Source: an uncultured Haliea sp. (GTDB lineage Bacteria; Pseudomonadota; Gammaproteobacteria; Pseudomonadales; Halieaceae). From it: a DNA stretch of 40,508 nucleotides. The notes below the pieces were generated by a model. That model searched no databases. It was not told the DNA's origin and was given only the letters and a program-made list of their open reading frames with translations. Position numbers and translations under genes: made by a program. Positions 1-10,216 of this stretch are shown here, piece after piece; the first letter of the stretch is position 1, and the number at the start of each line of letters is the position of its first letter. Location: contig CAJXUQ010000027.1 in the NCBI GenBank assembly GCA_913061145.1, forward strand, positions 1-40,508, given 5' to 3'.

Positions 1-36
1 GCCGAATTGACTATTAACTTTTAAAGAACTGTCCAT

Positions 37-810
37 TTGAGGTTGACACGTTCCGCAACCTTCTTCAATGTGGGCGCCCTGCCCGACCTGCTCGATTTCG
101 TCGGCCCTGTGAGCACCATTTTCGTCAGGCAGCCGCAAGTGCGCTGGACCGAGGGCAATTTCCAGTTCGCACTGGAGAACCCCGCCACGCGTATTGATGA
201 ACTCAGCGATACCGGGGTCAACCGGCGCCTGGATAATGCGGAAACCATTCCGGACCTGATCGCGCGCTACAACGGCACCGCCGGTGACCTCAGCTGGACA
301 CTCGCAGCCATGGGCCGCCAGCTCGGCTACGAGAGCCGCCTGAACAGTGGCGAAAAACTGGCCAGCGACGACACCTGGGGTTACGGCCTCAGTCTTGCGG
401 GCAAATGGCAGCTGGCAAACGGCGATATGCGCTTCATGCTCAACCAGGGCTCTGCACTGGGCCGCTACATGGGTCTGAACACATTCGACGACGGCTACAT
501 CGACAGTAACGGCGACATTGACACCATTGCGCAGTGGGGTGCCATGCTCGCCTACCAGCACGCCTGGAGCTCACAGTGGCGCAGCACCTTCGCACTGTCG
601 GCCTCTGCAGCCGACAATCCCTCGATCGGTGAATACGCCTCTGCCGGCCAGCTGGCAAAGCGCTATGAATCCGCCCACGCCAACCTGAACTGGTTGCCAC
701 ATCCCGGCCTGCAGCTGGGTGGGGAACTGATTTACGCGCGCAAGGAACTGGAGGATGGTCGCTCGGGTGATCTGAGCCGCCTGCAGTTTGCCATGAAGTA
801 CGCCTTCTGA
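37..810 (+). CDS. DcaP-like outer membrane porin, N-terminally truncated
   Basis: The C-terminal 257 residues of a trimeric outer membrane porin of the DcaP family, which passes small dicarboxylate-like solutes. Seen: a GALPDLLDF segment followed by TIFVRQPQVRW and LENPATRI, which are hallmarks of the DcaP barrel, then alternating amphipathic beta strands and a terminal phenylalanine (KYAF) as expected for Bam-dependent insertion. Family members are usually about 400 residues or more, with a signal peptide and an N-terminal coiled coil; neither is present. All three forward frames carry a stop within the first 24 bases (8-10, 15-17, 22-24), so the missing part is not directly upstream. The only near start is a TTG at 37 without a signal sequence. 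It is therefore a 5'-deleted pseudogene or a sequence junction. Family assignment is fairly sure; expression is doubtful. Confidence 0.7.
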   Translation: MRLTRSATFFNVGALPDLLDFVGPVSTIFVRQPQVRWTEGNFQFALENPATRIDELSDTGVNRRLDNAETIPDLIARYNGTAGDLSWTLAAMGRQLGYESRLNSGEKLASDDTWGYGLSLAGKWQLANGDMRFMLNQGSALGRYMGLNTFDDGYIDSNGDIDTIAQWGAMLAYQHAWSSQWRSTFALSASAADNPSIGEYASAGQLAKRYESAHANLNWLPHPGLQLGGELIYARKELEDGRSGDLSRLQFAMKYAF

Positions 811-857
811 TGGCGCTATCGACCAAGGTCCAACAGCGACGCAGCGATACCCGGTGC

Positions 858-863
858 TATAGT
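858..863 (+). promoter_or_regulatory. Candidate extended -10 (TGC-TATAGT) for the symporter operon
   Basis: TATAGT preceded by TGC gives an extended -10 element 41 bases before the DUF4212 start codon, in the only gap between the porin and the symporter genes. No convincing -35 hexamer lies 16-18 bases upstream, which is tolerable for an extended -10. A good GGAGAG ribosome site follows at 894-899. Confidence 0.4.
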
Positions 864-904
864 CCGACCGCCTGCGACGATAACAACAGCAATGGAGAGT
901 CCCC

Positions 905-1171
905 ATGTCACGTTTAACCGAGGCCCAGGCGCTGGCCTATTGGCGCCGCAATCTTGCCCTGATGTTCAAACTTCTGGTGGTCTGGTTCGTGGTGAGTTTC
1001 GGCTGCGGCATCCTGTTTGTCGATGTGCTCAATCAGATCCAGATCGGTGGTTACAAGCTCGGCTTCTGGTTCGCCCAGCAGGGCTCCATCTACGTGTTCG
1101 TACTGTTGATTTTTTACTACACACGCAAGATGGGCAAGCTCGACCGCGAATTCAATGTAGAAGAAGACTAG
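905..1171 (+). CDS. Sodium:solute symporter small subunit (DUF4212)
   Basis: An 88-residue inner membrane protein of the DUF4212 family, known as the putative small subunit encoded directly before VC_2705-type symporters. Seen: a basic and aromatic N-terminus (AYWRRNL), then two hydrophobic helices at about residues 19-40 and 57-77, separated by the loop QIQIGGYKLGFW, and an acidic cytoplasmic tail (EFNVEED). The length is typical. GGAGAG lies five bases before the ATG. The stop is 10 bases before the large subunit, so the two are surely co-transcribed. Its role, assembly or regulation of the large subunit, is inferred from conserved pairing only. Confidence 0.9.
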   Translation: MSRLTEAQALAYWRRNLALMFKLLVVWFVVSFGCGILFVDVLNQIQIGGYKLGFWFAQQGSIYVFVLLIFYYTRKMGKLDREFNVEED

Positions 1172-1181
1172 GGGCCGCCTC

Positions 1182-2912
1182 ATGGAACTGCAAACTCTGA
1201 CTTACCTCGTGGTTGGCGCCAGCTTCGCGCTGTACATCGGCATTGCGATCTGGTCGCGCGCCGGCTCCACCAAGGACTTTTATGTCGCCGGTGGCGGTGT
1301 GCATCCCGTCGCCAACGGTATGGCGACGGCGGCAGACTGGATGTCCGCTGCCTCATTCATCTCCATGGCCGGCATGATCGCCTTCATGGGCTACGGTGGC
1401 TCCGTGTTCCTGATGGGCTGGACCGGCGGCTTCGTTATTCTCGCCATGTTTCTGGCACCCTACCTGCGCAAGTATGGCAAGTTCACGGTACCCGAATTCA
1501 TCGGCGACCGTTTTTACTCGAAAGCAGCGCGCGCGGTGGCGGTGGTGTGTCTGATCATCTGCTCCGTTACCTATGTGATTGGCCAGATGAAGGGCATCGG
1601 CGTCGCCTTCTCACGCTTCCTCGAAGTTGACTACGGCACCGGGTTGCTGGTGGGCATGTGCATTGTGTTCTTCTACGCGGTGCTGGGGGGCATGAAAGGC
1701 ATCACCTACACGCAGATTGCACAGTACTGCGTGCTGATCATGGCCTATACCATTCCCGCCATATTCATCAGCCTGAACCTGACCGGAAATCCCTTCCCGC
1801 AGTTGGGCCTGGGCAGCACACTGACCGGCACCGACACCTATCTCCTCGACAAGCTTGACCAGATGGTGATGGAGCTGGGTTTCAACGAGTACACCACGGA
1901 ATACCGGCTGAGTGGCCTGAACATGTTCGCGTACACGGCGTCACTGATGATTGGTACAGCGGGCTTGCCCCACGTCATCATCCGCTTCTTTACCGTACCG
2001 AAAGTACGCGACGCACGCAGCTCTGCCGGCTGGGCACTGTTGTTCATTGCCATCCTTTACACCACAGCACCCGCCGTTGCCGGCATGGCCCGCCTGAACC
2101 TGATGCAGACCATCGAACCCACGCCCGGTGAATACCTGGTGTATGACGAGCGCCCTGACTGGTTCCGCAACTGGGAAACCACCGGTCTGCTGGCCTTCGA
2201 GGACAAGAACCAGGATGGCCGCATCCAGTACAGCGCCGACCCGGCGGTCAACGAGATGGTGACAGTAGACAATGACATCATGGTACTGGCCAACCCGGAA
2301 ATCGCACAGCTGCCCAACTGGGTGATCGCGCTGGTGGCAGCCGGCGGCCTCGCTGCCGCCCTGTCCACCGCAGCCGGCCTGTTGCTGGCCATTGCCTCGG
2401 CCATCTCCCATGATTTGCTGAAAGGGATGATTGCACCGGGCATTTCCGAACGCGCCGAGCTGCGCGCCAGCCGGGTCGCCATGGCCGCCGCAATCGCTGG
2501 CGCCGGCTATCTGGGCTTCAATCCGCCCGGGTTTGCCGCCGGCACCGTGGCGCTGGCATTCGGGCTCGCCGCCTCCTCCATCTTCCCCGCCTTGATGATG
2601 GGCATCTTCTCCAAACGCACCACCAAAGAAGGCGCGATTGCCGGCATGGTCGCAGGAATCGGGGTGACCCTGTTCTACGTGTTCCAGCACAAGGGTATTA
2701 TGTTCATTGCTTCGACCGCGTTCCTCGGTGACATGCCGGCCAACTGGTTCCTGGGGATTGAACCCAATGCCTTCGGCGCGGTAGGTGCGATCGTCAACTT
2801 CGCCGTAGCCATGCTGGTCAGCCGCGTCACCAGCGCGCCGCCAGAGTCAGTACAGGAACTCGTGGAGCACATCCGCGTGCCGGCTGGCGCCAGCGCGGCA
2901 CACGACCACTGA
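1182..2912 (+). CDS. Sodium:solute symporter large subunit, VC_2705 family (ActP-like)
   Basis: A 576-residue secondary transporter of the SSS family, VC_2705 subfamily, which probably imports a short carboxylate such as acetate with sodium. Seen: about 13 hydrophobic helices, the early KDFYVAGGGVHPVANGMATAADWMS region typical of SSS proteins, and KYTVPEF-like KFTVPEFIGDRF. Two soluble insertions stand out: residues about 205-245 and about 310-375. The second contains DKNQDGRIQY starting at D341, which matches an EF-hand calcium loop at positions 1, 3, 5, 6 and 8 (D341, N343, D345, G346, I348). The substrate is not proven by sequence; acs lying about 3 kb downstream on the opposite strand favours acetate. 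It is the second gene of a five-gene + strand block. Confidence 0.9.
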   Translation: MELQTLTYLVVGASFALYIGIAIWSRAGSTKDFYVAGGGVHPVANGMATAADWMSAASFISMAGMIAFMGYGGSVFLMGWTGGFVILAMFLAPYLRKYGKFTVPEFIGDRFYSKAARAVAVVCLIICSVTYVIGQMKGIGVAFSRFLEVDYGTGLLVGMCIVFFYAVLGGMKGITYTQIAQYCVLIMAYTIPAIFISLNLTGNPFPQLGLGSTLTGTDTYLLDKLDQMVMELGFNEYTTEYRLSGLNMFAYTASLMIGTAGLPHVIIRFFTVPKVRDARSSAGWALLFIAILYTTAPAVAGMARLNLMQTIEPTPGEYLVYDERPDWFRNWETTGLLAFEDKNQDGRIQYSADPAVNEMVTVDNDIMVLANPEIAQLPNWVIALVAAGGLAAALSTAAGLLLAIASAISHDLLKGMIAPGISERAELRASRVAMAAAIAGAGYLGFNPPGFAAGTVALAFGLAASSIFPALMMGIFSKRTTKEGAIAGMVAGIGVTLFYVFQHKGIMFIASTAFLGDMPANWFLGIEPNAFGAVGAIVNFAVAMLVSRVTSAPPESVQELVEHIRVPAGASAAHDH

Positions 2913-2929
2913 AACCGGGAGAAAAGCCG

Positions 2930-3406
2930 ATGTTCAGCAACCGACACGTCATCATCGCACTACTGGTGGCACCGCTGCTGTCCATCGGCGCGTGGTTTGC
3001 CGTGGGTCAATTGGTCGGAGAGCAGCCTCACCTGGCTGAAGCAGGTCGCGACTACCCACTCATTGCCAAGAGCAACTGTCGCTACGACAGCGGCCGCTGT
3101 GCCCTGACCAATGGCAACCTGGAGCTTGAAATCGACGTACAGGCGCAGAGCTCTGGCTGGCAACTGCGGCTGCAGGCGTCACACCCGCTTGAAGGGGCTG
3201 TCGTGGCCATTGAAGAAGCCGGCGCTACTGCGGCTCCGCGAGCCATGCACCCGGATGAATCAAGCCCCCAACGCTGGGTGCTGAACCTGCCTGCACTCCC
3301 CACCGAGGGGGCGAGACTGCAACTGGTGGCCGCCGCAGGCGGCAGCCGCTACTTCGCAGACACGGGTTCGGATTTTCTGCAGCGCTTCCGCACCCCGGGG
3401 CCCTGA
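2930..3406 (+). CDS. Membrane-anchored periplasmic protein of unknown function
   Basis: A 158-residue protein I do not recognise by family. Seen: an uncleaved-looking N-terminal helix (about residues 7-28, rich in A, L, V) followed by a soluble, beta-rich domain. Two cysteines sit close together in NCRYDSGRC (about residues 46-54), suiting a periplasmic disulfide. The C-terminal part reads as a beta sandwich (WQLRLQAS, WVLNLPALP, ARLQLVAA). It sits 17 bases after the symporter and two bases before the DUF294 gene, so it belongs to the same transcript and may be an accessory of the transporter. That role is inference from position. Confidence 0.7.
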   Translation: MFSNRHVIIALLVAPLLSIGAWFAVGQLVGEQPHLAEAGRDYPLIAKSNCRYDSGRCALTNGNLELEIDVQAQSSGWQLRLQASHPLEGAVVAIEEAGATAAPRAMHPDESSPQRWVLNLPALPTEGARLQLVAAAGGSRYFADTGSDFLQRFRTPGP

Positions 3407-3408
3407 CT

Positions 3409-5286
3409 GTGGCCGCAGGCGATGACGCACCCACCGTGCCACGAACGCCCGTGGATCTGGCACCGATCGCGGATTTTCTCGCCAGCACGCTGCCCTTCGA
3501 CCGGCTTTCACCCGCAGAGCTCGGTGACCTGCTGACGTCGGTTGCCATCAGCTATCACACCCGCGGCGAATCGTTTGATGCCGGCTCCGAGCCACGCGGC
3601 TTGCGCATACTGCGCAGCGGTGCCGTCGACCTGCGCGATACAGACAACATCCTGCTGGATCGTCTGGGCGAAGGCGAGAGCTTTCACATTGGCGGCCTGA
3701 ACGCCGAACGCGGCGAGGTGCGCGCCTGCGTGATTGAGGATGCGCTGGTGTATTTTCTCCCGGACAGCGCCTACCAGGCACTGCGCCAGGCACATCGGGA
3801 TATCGATCGGCATTTCAGCAGCCAGCGCAGCCGCCGACTGCGGCGCGCCGCGCGCTATCAACCATCCCCGAACGCCCTGCTGCAGAGCATCCGCGACTAC
3901 ATGAGCACGGATCTGCTCACCGTCCGCGGCACCGACAGCCTGCAGGCTGTTGCCCATGCCATGACGCAAAGGCGCGTCTCCTCGGCGCTGGTACTCGATG
4001 ACAACCGCTTGCAGGGCATTATTACCGACCGTGATCTGCGGGCCCGGGCGTTGACAGCGGCACTGCCTGCCGACACACCCATTGCCAGTATCATGACAAC
4101 ACAGCTGGAAACAGTGGAAGCGGACTGCACCCTGTTTGATGCAACGTTGCTGATGACCCAGCGTGGCTATCACCACCTGCCCGTCATGGAAGCGGACCGA
4201 CTCGCGGGCATGATCACCACATCAGACCTGATACTCGCGCGCCAGAACGACCCGGTGTACCTCGTGCAACATATCTCAAGGCAGGATAGCGCCGAGGGTA
4301 TCAAGGCCGTGCTGGAGGGCATGCCGGCGCTGGTGGTTCAGTGGAGCCAGTCTGGCATGCACGCACATCAGGTCAGCCGCGTCCTGACAGCCATATCGGA
4401 TGCCGTAACCGTGCGCCTGATTCAGCTGGCAGAAGCCGAACTGGGGCCTGCCCCCGCGGGGTGGTGCTGGGTCGGATTCGGTTCCCAGGCGCGTGCCGAG
4501 CAGCTGTTTGGCGCCGATCAGGACAACGGCATGATTCTCGCCGATGATACGCAGCCTGAACACGCGGGCTGGTTTACCGACCTGGCGCGGCGCGTCTGCG
4601 ACGGCCTGCAACTCTGCGGCTACCCTTACTGCCGCGGCGAAATCATGGCAACCACGGACAGCTGGCGGCAACCGCTGCACCGCTGGCAGGATACTGTGCG
4701 CGGCTGGACCATCACCCCCTCTCCGGCGGCGGTGATGCGTGTCAGCATCTTCTTCGACCTGCGGCCCATCTACGGCGAGGAGAGTCTGTGCGAAGCTCTT
4801 CAGGAGGTGATGCTGCAGGAGGCGTCGCGCAACTCCATTTTTCTTGCCGCGCTGGCCGCAAATGCTCTGGAGAGCCGGCCACCGCTGGGAATGTTCCGCC
4901 GTTTTGTGGTGGAGCGCAATGGCGAGCACCGCGACGCGGTGGATGTCAAGAAACGCGGGGTGTTGCCGATCACCGAGATCGTCCGCCTGCACGCGCTGGC
5001 TCACCGCATACCGGCTGTCAACACAGAAGAGCGCTTACGGGCTCTGGCGCGGGAGAAGAAAATGACCATGGGCGACAGCCGCAACCTGGCCGATGCCCTG
5101 CACTGCATTCAACAACACCGCCTGCAGCACCAGTGCCAGCAGATCATGGCGGGGGAAACACCGGACAACTTCCTTAAACCACACGAGCTGCCGACATTGG
5201 CGCGCGAGCAACTGCGCGATGCCTTCACCCTGATCGACGAGTCACAGGCCGCCGTGCGCCAAACCTACCGGGCGGGTATGGGCTGA
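3409..5286 (+). CDS. Cyclic-nucleotide/CBS/DUF294 nucleotidyltransferase-like regulator
   Basis: A 625-residue cytoplasmic signalling protein. Domains in order: a cNMP-binding fold (about 25-135, RSGAVDLRD and LGEGESFHIGGL), a CBS pair (about 165-290, beginning MSTDLLTV, with GIITDRDLRARAL and GMITTSDLILAR), a DUF294 nucleotidyltransferase-like domain (about 355-480, GFGSQARAEQLFGADQDNG, matching the GS-x-A-R-x-E...D-x-D pattern of GlnD-type enzymes) and the DUF294 C-terminal helical domain. Proteins of this build are commonly encoded beside VC_2705 symporters and are thought to sense nucleotides. The start is GTG, two bases after the preceding stop. Enzymatic activity is unknown; uridylylation or adenylylation of a partner is a guess from the fold. 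Confidence 0.88.
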   Translation: MAAGDDAPTVPRTPVDLAPIADFLASTLPFDRLSPAELGDLLTSVAISYHTRGESFDAGSEPRGLRILRSGAVDLRDTDNILLDRLGEGESFHIGGLNAERGEVRACVIEDALVYFLPDSAYQALRQAHRDIDRHFSSQRSRRLRRAARYQPSPNALLQSIRDYMSTDLLTVRGTDSLQAVAHAMTQRRVSSALVLDDNRLQGIITDRDLRARALTAALPADTPIASIMTTQLETVEADCTLFDATLLMTQRGYHHLPVMEADRLAGMITTSDLILARQNDPVYLVQHISRQDSAEGIKAVLEGMPALVVQWSQSGMHAHQVSRVLTAISDAVTVRLIQLAEAELGPAPAGWCWVGFGSQARAEQLFGADQDNGMILADDTQPEHAGWFTDLARRVCDGLQLCGYPYCRGEIMATTDSWRQPLHRWQDTVRGWTITPSPAAVMRVSIFFDLRPIYGEESLCEALQEVMLQEASRNSIFLAALAANALESRPPLGMFRRFVVERNGEHRDAVDVKKRGVLPITEIVRLHALAHRIPAVNTEERLRALAREKKMTMGDSRNLADALHCIQQHRLQHQCQQIMAGETPDNFLKPHELPTLAREQLRDAFTLIDESQAAVRQTYRAGMG

Positions 5287-5948
5287 TGTGGCTGCGGCTG
5301 CGCCGCTCACGCCGGCGGCAGGCGGCGGGGACGCCGTTGGCGGCATGCTGGCAACACCCCACGCCAGCCGGCCGGACCGCCTGCAGAGAAGCACCGTTTC
5401 TGGTTTGTGACGGTGAGATGTCCTCCCTTGATCCCGCGACAGGTGCGCTGCTGAGCCTCGGCTGGGTTGCCATCGAGCACGGCGCCATTCAGCTCGCCAG
5501 TGCGCGCCACTACCTGATTGCCGGAGAGCAGGCTGTTGGCCAGAGTGCCACCATTCACCATATCCACGACCGGGAACTGGCCCAGGGCGCGCCCATCTCA
5601 ACGGTCATGGAAGCGTTCCTGCAGGCGGCGGCCGGCCGCGTGCTCGTGTTTCACCACGCCGCACTCGATATCGCCTTTCTGGATCGACAGTGTCAACGCC
5701 TGTACGGAGCGCCACTGCTGCTACCGACAATCGATACACTGCGCCTTGAGCAGAAACAGCGGGAACGCCGTAACCAGGCCTGTGCACCGGGCGCGTTAAC
5801 CCTGGCGGGCTGCCGCGCGCACTATGGCCTGCCTGTGCACGCTGCGCATAATGCACTGCTGGACGCCATTGCGACCGCAGAGCTGTTGCTGGCGCAGATT
5901 GCACACCGCGGACGCAACACGACCCTGCACCTGCGCGACCTGCGCTGA
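5286..5948 (+). CDS. DEDDh 3'-5' exonuclease, DnaQ/PolC-like
   Basis: A 220-residue exonuclease of the DnaQ-like superfamily. The metal-binding set is visible: D42 and E44 in CDGEMSSLD, D128 in HHAALDIAFLD, and H188 with D193 in HAAHNALLD, which defines the DEDDh class. The first motif departs from the usual D-x-E-T-T/G. The ATG overlaps the upstream TGA (TGATG), so translation is coupled to the DUF294 gene. This exonuclease frequently follows cNMP/CBS/DUF294 genes, but I know of no explained functional link. The first 35 residues are basic and probably disordered. It ends nine bases before the convergent acs stop. Confidence 0.87.
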   Translation: MWLRLRRSRRRQAAGTPLAACWQHPTPAGRTACREAPFLVCDGEMSSLDPATGALLSLGWVAIEHGAIQLASARHYLIAGEQAVGQSATIHHIHDRELAQGAPISTVMEAFLQAAAGRVLVFHHAALDIAFLDRQCQRLYGAPLLLPTIDTLRLEQKQRERRNQACAPGALTLAGCRAHYGLPVHAAHNALLDAIATAELLLAQIAHRGRNTTLHLRDLR

Positions 5949-5957
5949 GTCACCCGA

Positions 5958-7898
<1,941 letters not shown>

Positions 7899-7932
7899 GT
7901 TATTGCTTCCGCCGGTGGTGACTTTGGAGTCG

Positions 7933-7960
7933 ATGATACTGCTTCCCGGAAGGGGCGCAA
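7933..7960 (-). promoter_or_regulatory. Possible acs promoter with a palindrome in its spacer
   Basis: Read on the minus strand: TTGCGC (7960-7955), 16 bases, TATCAT (7938-7933), placed 35 bases before the acs ATG in the 88-base gap after the hydrolase gene. The spacer holds CTTCC-C-GGAAG (7942-7952), an 11-base interrupted palindrome that could be an operator. The -35 match is only partial, so this is tentative. Confidence 0.3.
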
Positions 7961-7986
7961 CTCGACCAAGGTCTATGTCCGATGCA

Positions 7987-8820
7987 CTAGCCCAGCCACG
8001 TCCAGCGCTCCGCCGCGACATCACCGCGCGCTCGCCCCTCGTCAGCCAGCTTGATCAGATGGGCGGACAGCGAAAGTTTGGCCCAATCATGACGCGCGGG
8101 ATCGACGTCGTCGTACACCACCTTGACCAGCGCATTGAGGTCCGCCTGTCCCAGCGAGGAGAGCCCCGCCACCACCTTGCGCTCGCGTGCCAGACGATGC
8201 TCAACCAGACCCGCCACTTCCTCGCGGGGGGTGTGAATCAGGTCGCCATGGCCGGGCGCGATACTCTGCAGGGGGTAATCCAGCAACAGCTGCAGGGAGT
8301 CAATATAAGCCTTCATGTCGCCGCCGGGCGGCACTATCACGACGGTTGACCCGTTCATGATGTGGTCGCCAGCGAACAACATACCGTCGTCTTCCAGCAG
8401 AAAGCAGTAATGATTGTTCACGTGGCCCGGCGTATGCAGGGCCCGCAGTGTGAATTCCGGGGCCGACAACACCCAATCGTGACTGAGCAGGGTTGTCGGT
8501 GAAAAGGTATCGTCCTGGAACCGGTCGTCGGCAGGCATTGCGCCGATCACCTCAGCGCCGGTGGCCGCTGCCACGCCCTGCCATGCCGGTGAGTGGTCGG
8601 GGTGGGTATGGGTGCAGATAATCCAGCGAATCCGCCCGGCGCCAGCTGCAAGGATGGCCTCGATGTGCTCCGGGATAGCGGGGCCGGGGTCGACCACCGC
8701 GACCTGCTCCTCACCGAGCAGATAGGTGTTGGTACCCGGGCCCGTCATCATGCCCGGATTGGGCGCCACCAGGCGGCGCACGCGGTCGTTAAGGCGAAAC
8801 GGCACGCCATGTTCAAACAT
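7987..8820 (-). CDS. Metallo-beta-lactamase-fold hydrolase, LACTB2-like
   Basis: A 277-residue hydrolase with the full binuclear zinc set: H71-x-H73-x-D75-H76 in CTHTHPDH, H133 in TPGHVNNH, D152 in AGDHIM and H191 in APGHGD. The N-terminal [13 protein letters not shown] and the C-terminal helical region ([11 protein letters not shown]) resemble the LACTB2/glyoxalase II-like branch. The substrate cannot be read from sequence; a thioester or a nucleic acid are both known for relatives. I chose ATG 8820 over a TTG at 8841 because it leaves four bases after the fabV stop. Co-transcription with fabV is likely. Confidence 0.88.
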   Translation of the reverse strand: MFEHGVPFRLNDRVRRLVAPNPGMMTGPGTNTYLLGEEQVAVVDPGPAIPEHIEAILAAGAGRIRWIICTHTHPDHSPAWQGVAAATGAEVIGAMPADDRFQDDTFSPTTLLSHDWVLSAPEFTLRALHTPGHVNNHYCFLLEDDGMLFAGDHIMNGSTVVIVPPGGDMKAYIDSLQLLLDYPLQSIAPGHGDLIHTPREEVAGLVEHRLARERKVVAGLSSLGQADLNALVKVVYDDVDPARHDWAKLSLSAHLIKLADEGRARGDVAAERWTWLG

Positions 8821-8824
8821 CGGA

Positions 8825-10015
8825 TTACACCATATTCTCAATGGGAACCAGCGGATTCACATCGGCGTCGTAGTCAACGCCATCCACCTCAAAACCGAAC
8901 AGTTGCAGGAACTCGCGACGGTAACCCTGAAAGTCCGACAACTGATGCAGGTTATCGGTATCGATCTGTTGCCAGAGCGCCGCCACTTCAGCCTGCACTT
9001 CCGGATCCAGTTCCTTGCCATCAGCCCGCAGGCGACCCTGGTCGTCCAGTTCAGGCGTCGGGTTGTACAGCGAGTTGCGGAACAGGCCATCCACCTGCTC
9101 GATACAGCCCTCGTGTGTCCCCCGGGCCTTCATGACCTTGAACAGAATCGCCAGGTAAATCGGCATGGCGGGAATGGCCGCACTGGCCTGGGTAACCACC
9201 GCTTTCAAAACCGAAACACGCGCGTCGCCGCCCTGCGCGGCCAGGCGCTGACGAATCCCCACGACGCGCCGATCCAGATCCTGCTTGGCGGCACCGATTG
9301 TGCCGTGCCAGTAGATATCCCAGGTCATTTTCTCGCCGATATAGGTGTATGCCGTGGTTTTCGCGCCCTCGGCCAGCACGCCAGCGTCATCCAGCGCTTC
9401 GATCCACATTTGCCAGTCTTCGCCTCCCATCACCGCTACCGTATTGTCGATTTCTTCCTGCGTGGCGGGTTCGAGGTGAAAATCCTGCACTTCCTGCTTG
9501 TCGGTGTTGACGCCCTTCTGCACGGTAGGCTTGCCGATGGGCTTCAGGGTGGAATTGTGTACCACGCCGGTGACCGGATGCTGCCGGCGGGGAGACGCCA
9601 GGCTGTAGACCACCAGGTCTACCTGCCCCAGATCCTCGCGTATCGTGGCGATGGCCTTCTGCTTGACCTCATCGCTGAACGCATCGCCATTGATACTTCT
9701 GGCGTAGAGCCCCTCCGCCTCGGCAGCCCTGTGAAACGCTGCACTGTTGTACCAGCCCGCCGTACCCGGCTTGGACTCGGTGCCTTCTTTCTCAAAGAAA
9801 ATACCGAGGGTCGCCGCGCCGGCGCCAAACGCCGCTGTGATCCTGGAAGCCAGCCCGTAGCCGGTAGAAGCGCCTATGACCAGCACCCGCTTGGGGCCGT
9901 TGTCGACAGGGCCCTGCCGCTTCACGTAGTCAATCTGGTTGCGCACGTTGGTGGCGCAGCCAACGGGGTGGGTTGTGGTGCAAAGGAAACCGCGCACGCG
10001 GGGCTTTATGATCAT
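8825..10015 (-). CDS. fabV: Trans-2-enoyl-ACP/CoA reductase FabV
   Basis: A 396-residue NADH-dependent enoyl-ACP reductase of the FabV type, which completes the elongation cycle of fatty acid synthesis and resists triclosan in known members. Seen: N-terminal [10 protein letters not shown] typical of FabV, the cofactor motif GASTGYG (residues 48-54, with Y53) and the active-site pair Y235-x8-K244 in [11 protein letters not shown], at the same numbering as characterised FabV. The C-terminus ([16 protein letters not shown]) is also family-typical. First gene of the leftward group fabV, hydrolase, acs; about 200 bases separate it from the divergent lipoprotein gene. Confidence 0.97.
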   Translation of the reverse strand: MIIKPRVRGFLCTTTHPVGCATNVRNQIDYVKRQGPVDNGPKRVLVIGASTGYGLASRITAAFGAGAATLGIFFEKEGTESKPGTAGWYNSAAFHRAAEAEGLYARSINGDAFSDEVKQKAIATIREDLGQVDLVVYSLASPRRQHPVTGVVHNSTLKPIGKPTVQKGVNTDKQEVQDFHLEPATQEEIDNTVAVMGGEDWQMWIEALDDAGVLAEGAKTTAYTYIGEKMTWDIYWHGTIGAAKQDLDRRVVGIRQRLAAQGGDARVSVLKAVVTQASAAIPAMPIYLAILFKVMKARGTHEGCIEQVDGLFRNSLYNPTPELDDQGRLRADGKELDPEVQAEVAALWQQIDTDNLHQLSDFQGYRREFLQLFGFEVDGVDYDADVNPLVPIENMV

Positions 10016-10112
10016 GATCGGTTGTTTCCCTGATTTTGTTCAGTCGAGTGCGCCGCCTGCGGGCGCTGCCGCGAGTGTATCACAGGCAACACCGCCTCAA
10101 AGTCGCTTCCAC

Positions 10113-10167
10113 CAGTCACAGAATGGTCACCGAACTGTTACCTCAGCGCCATCATCACGTCACAAAG
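10113..10167 (+). promoter_or_regulatory. PHO-box-like array of 11-base units
   Basis: Five consecutive 11-base registers begin CAGTCAC (10113), TGGTCAC (10124), CTGTTAC (10135), GCGCCAT (10146) and ACGTCAC (10157). The PhoB box of gammaproteobacteria is built of 11-base units starting CTGTCAT/C. Units one, two, three and five match at five, four to five, six and five of seven positions; the fourth is weak. The array ends 49 bases before the lipoprotein ATG, a workable distance for an activator replacing the -35. The assignment is by eye and tentative. Confidence 0.45.
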
Positions 10168-10216
10168 TCCTCGCATCCTGCAGCTGCATTCACTGCTGAA
10201 CCGAACGGAGAATCCC

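Noticed and set aside
1-36. On the minus strand the left edge reads AGTTCTTTAAAAGTT, resembling a boxA element of rRNA operons.
   Set aside because: Too short and at the edge; no rRNA, and no rrn-type promoter in the right place, since the porin gene occupies it.
8726-10033. A 435-codon + strand open frame opposite fabV.
   Set aside because: FabV on the minus strand has exact active-site spacing; the opposite frame shows no family features.
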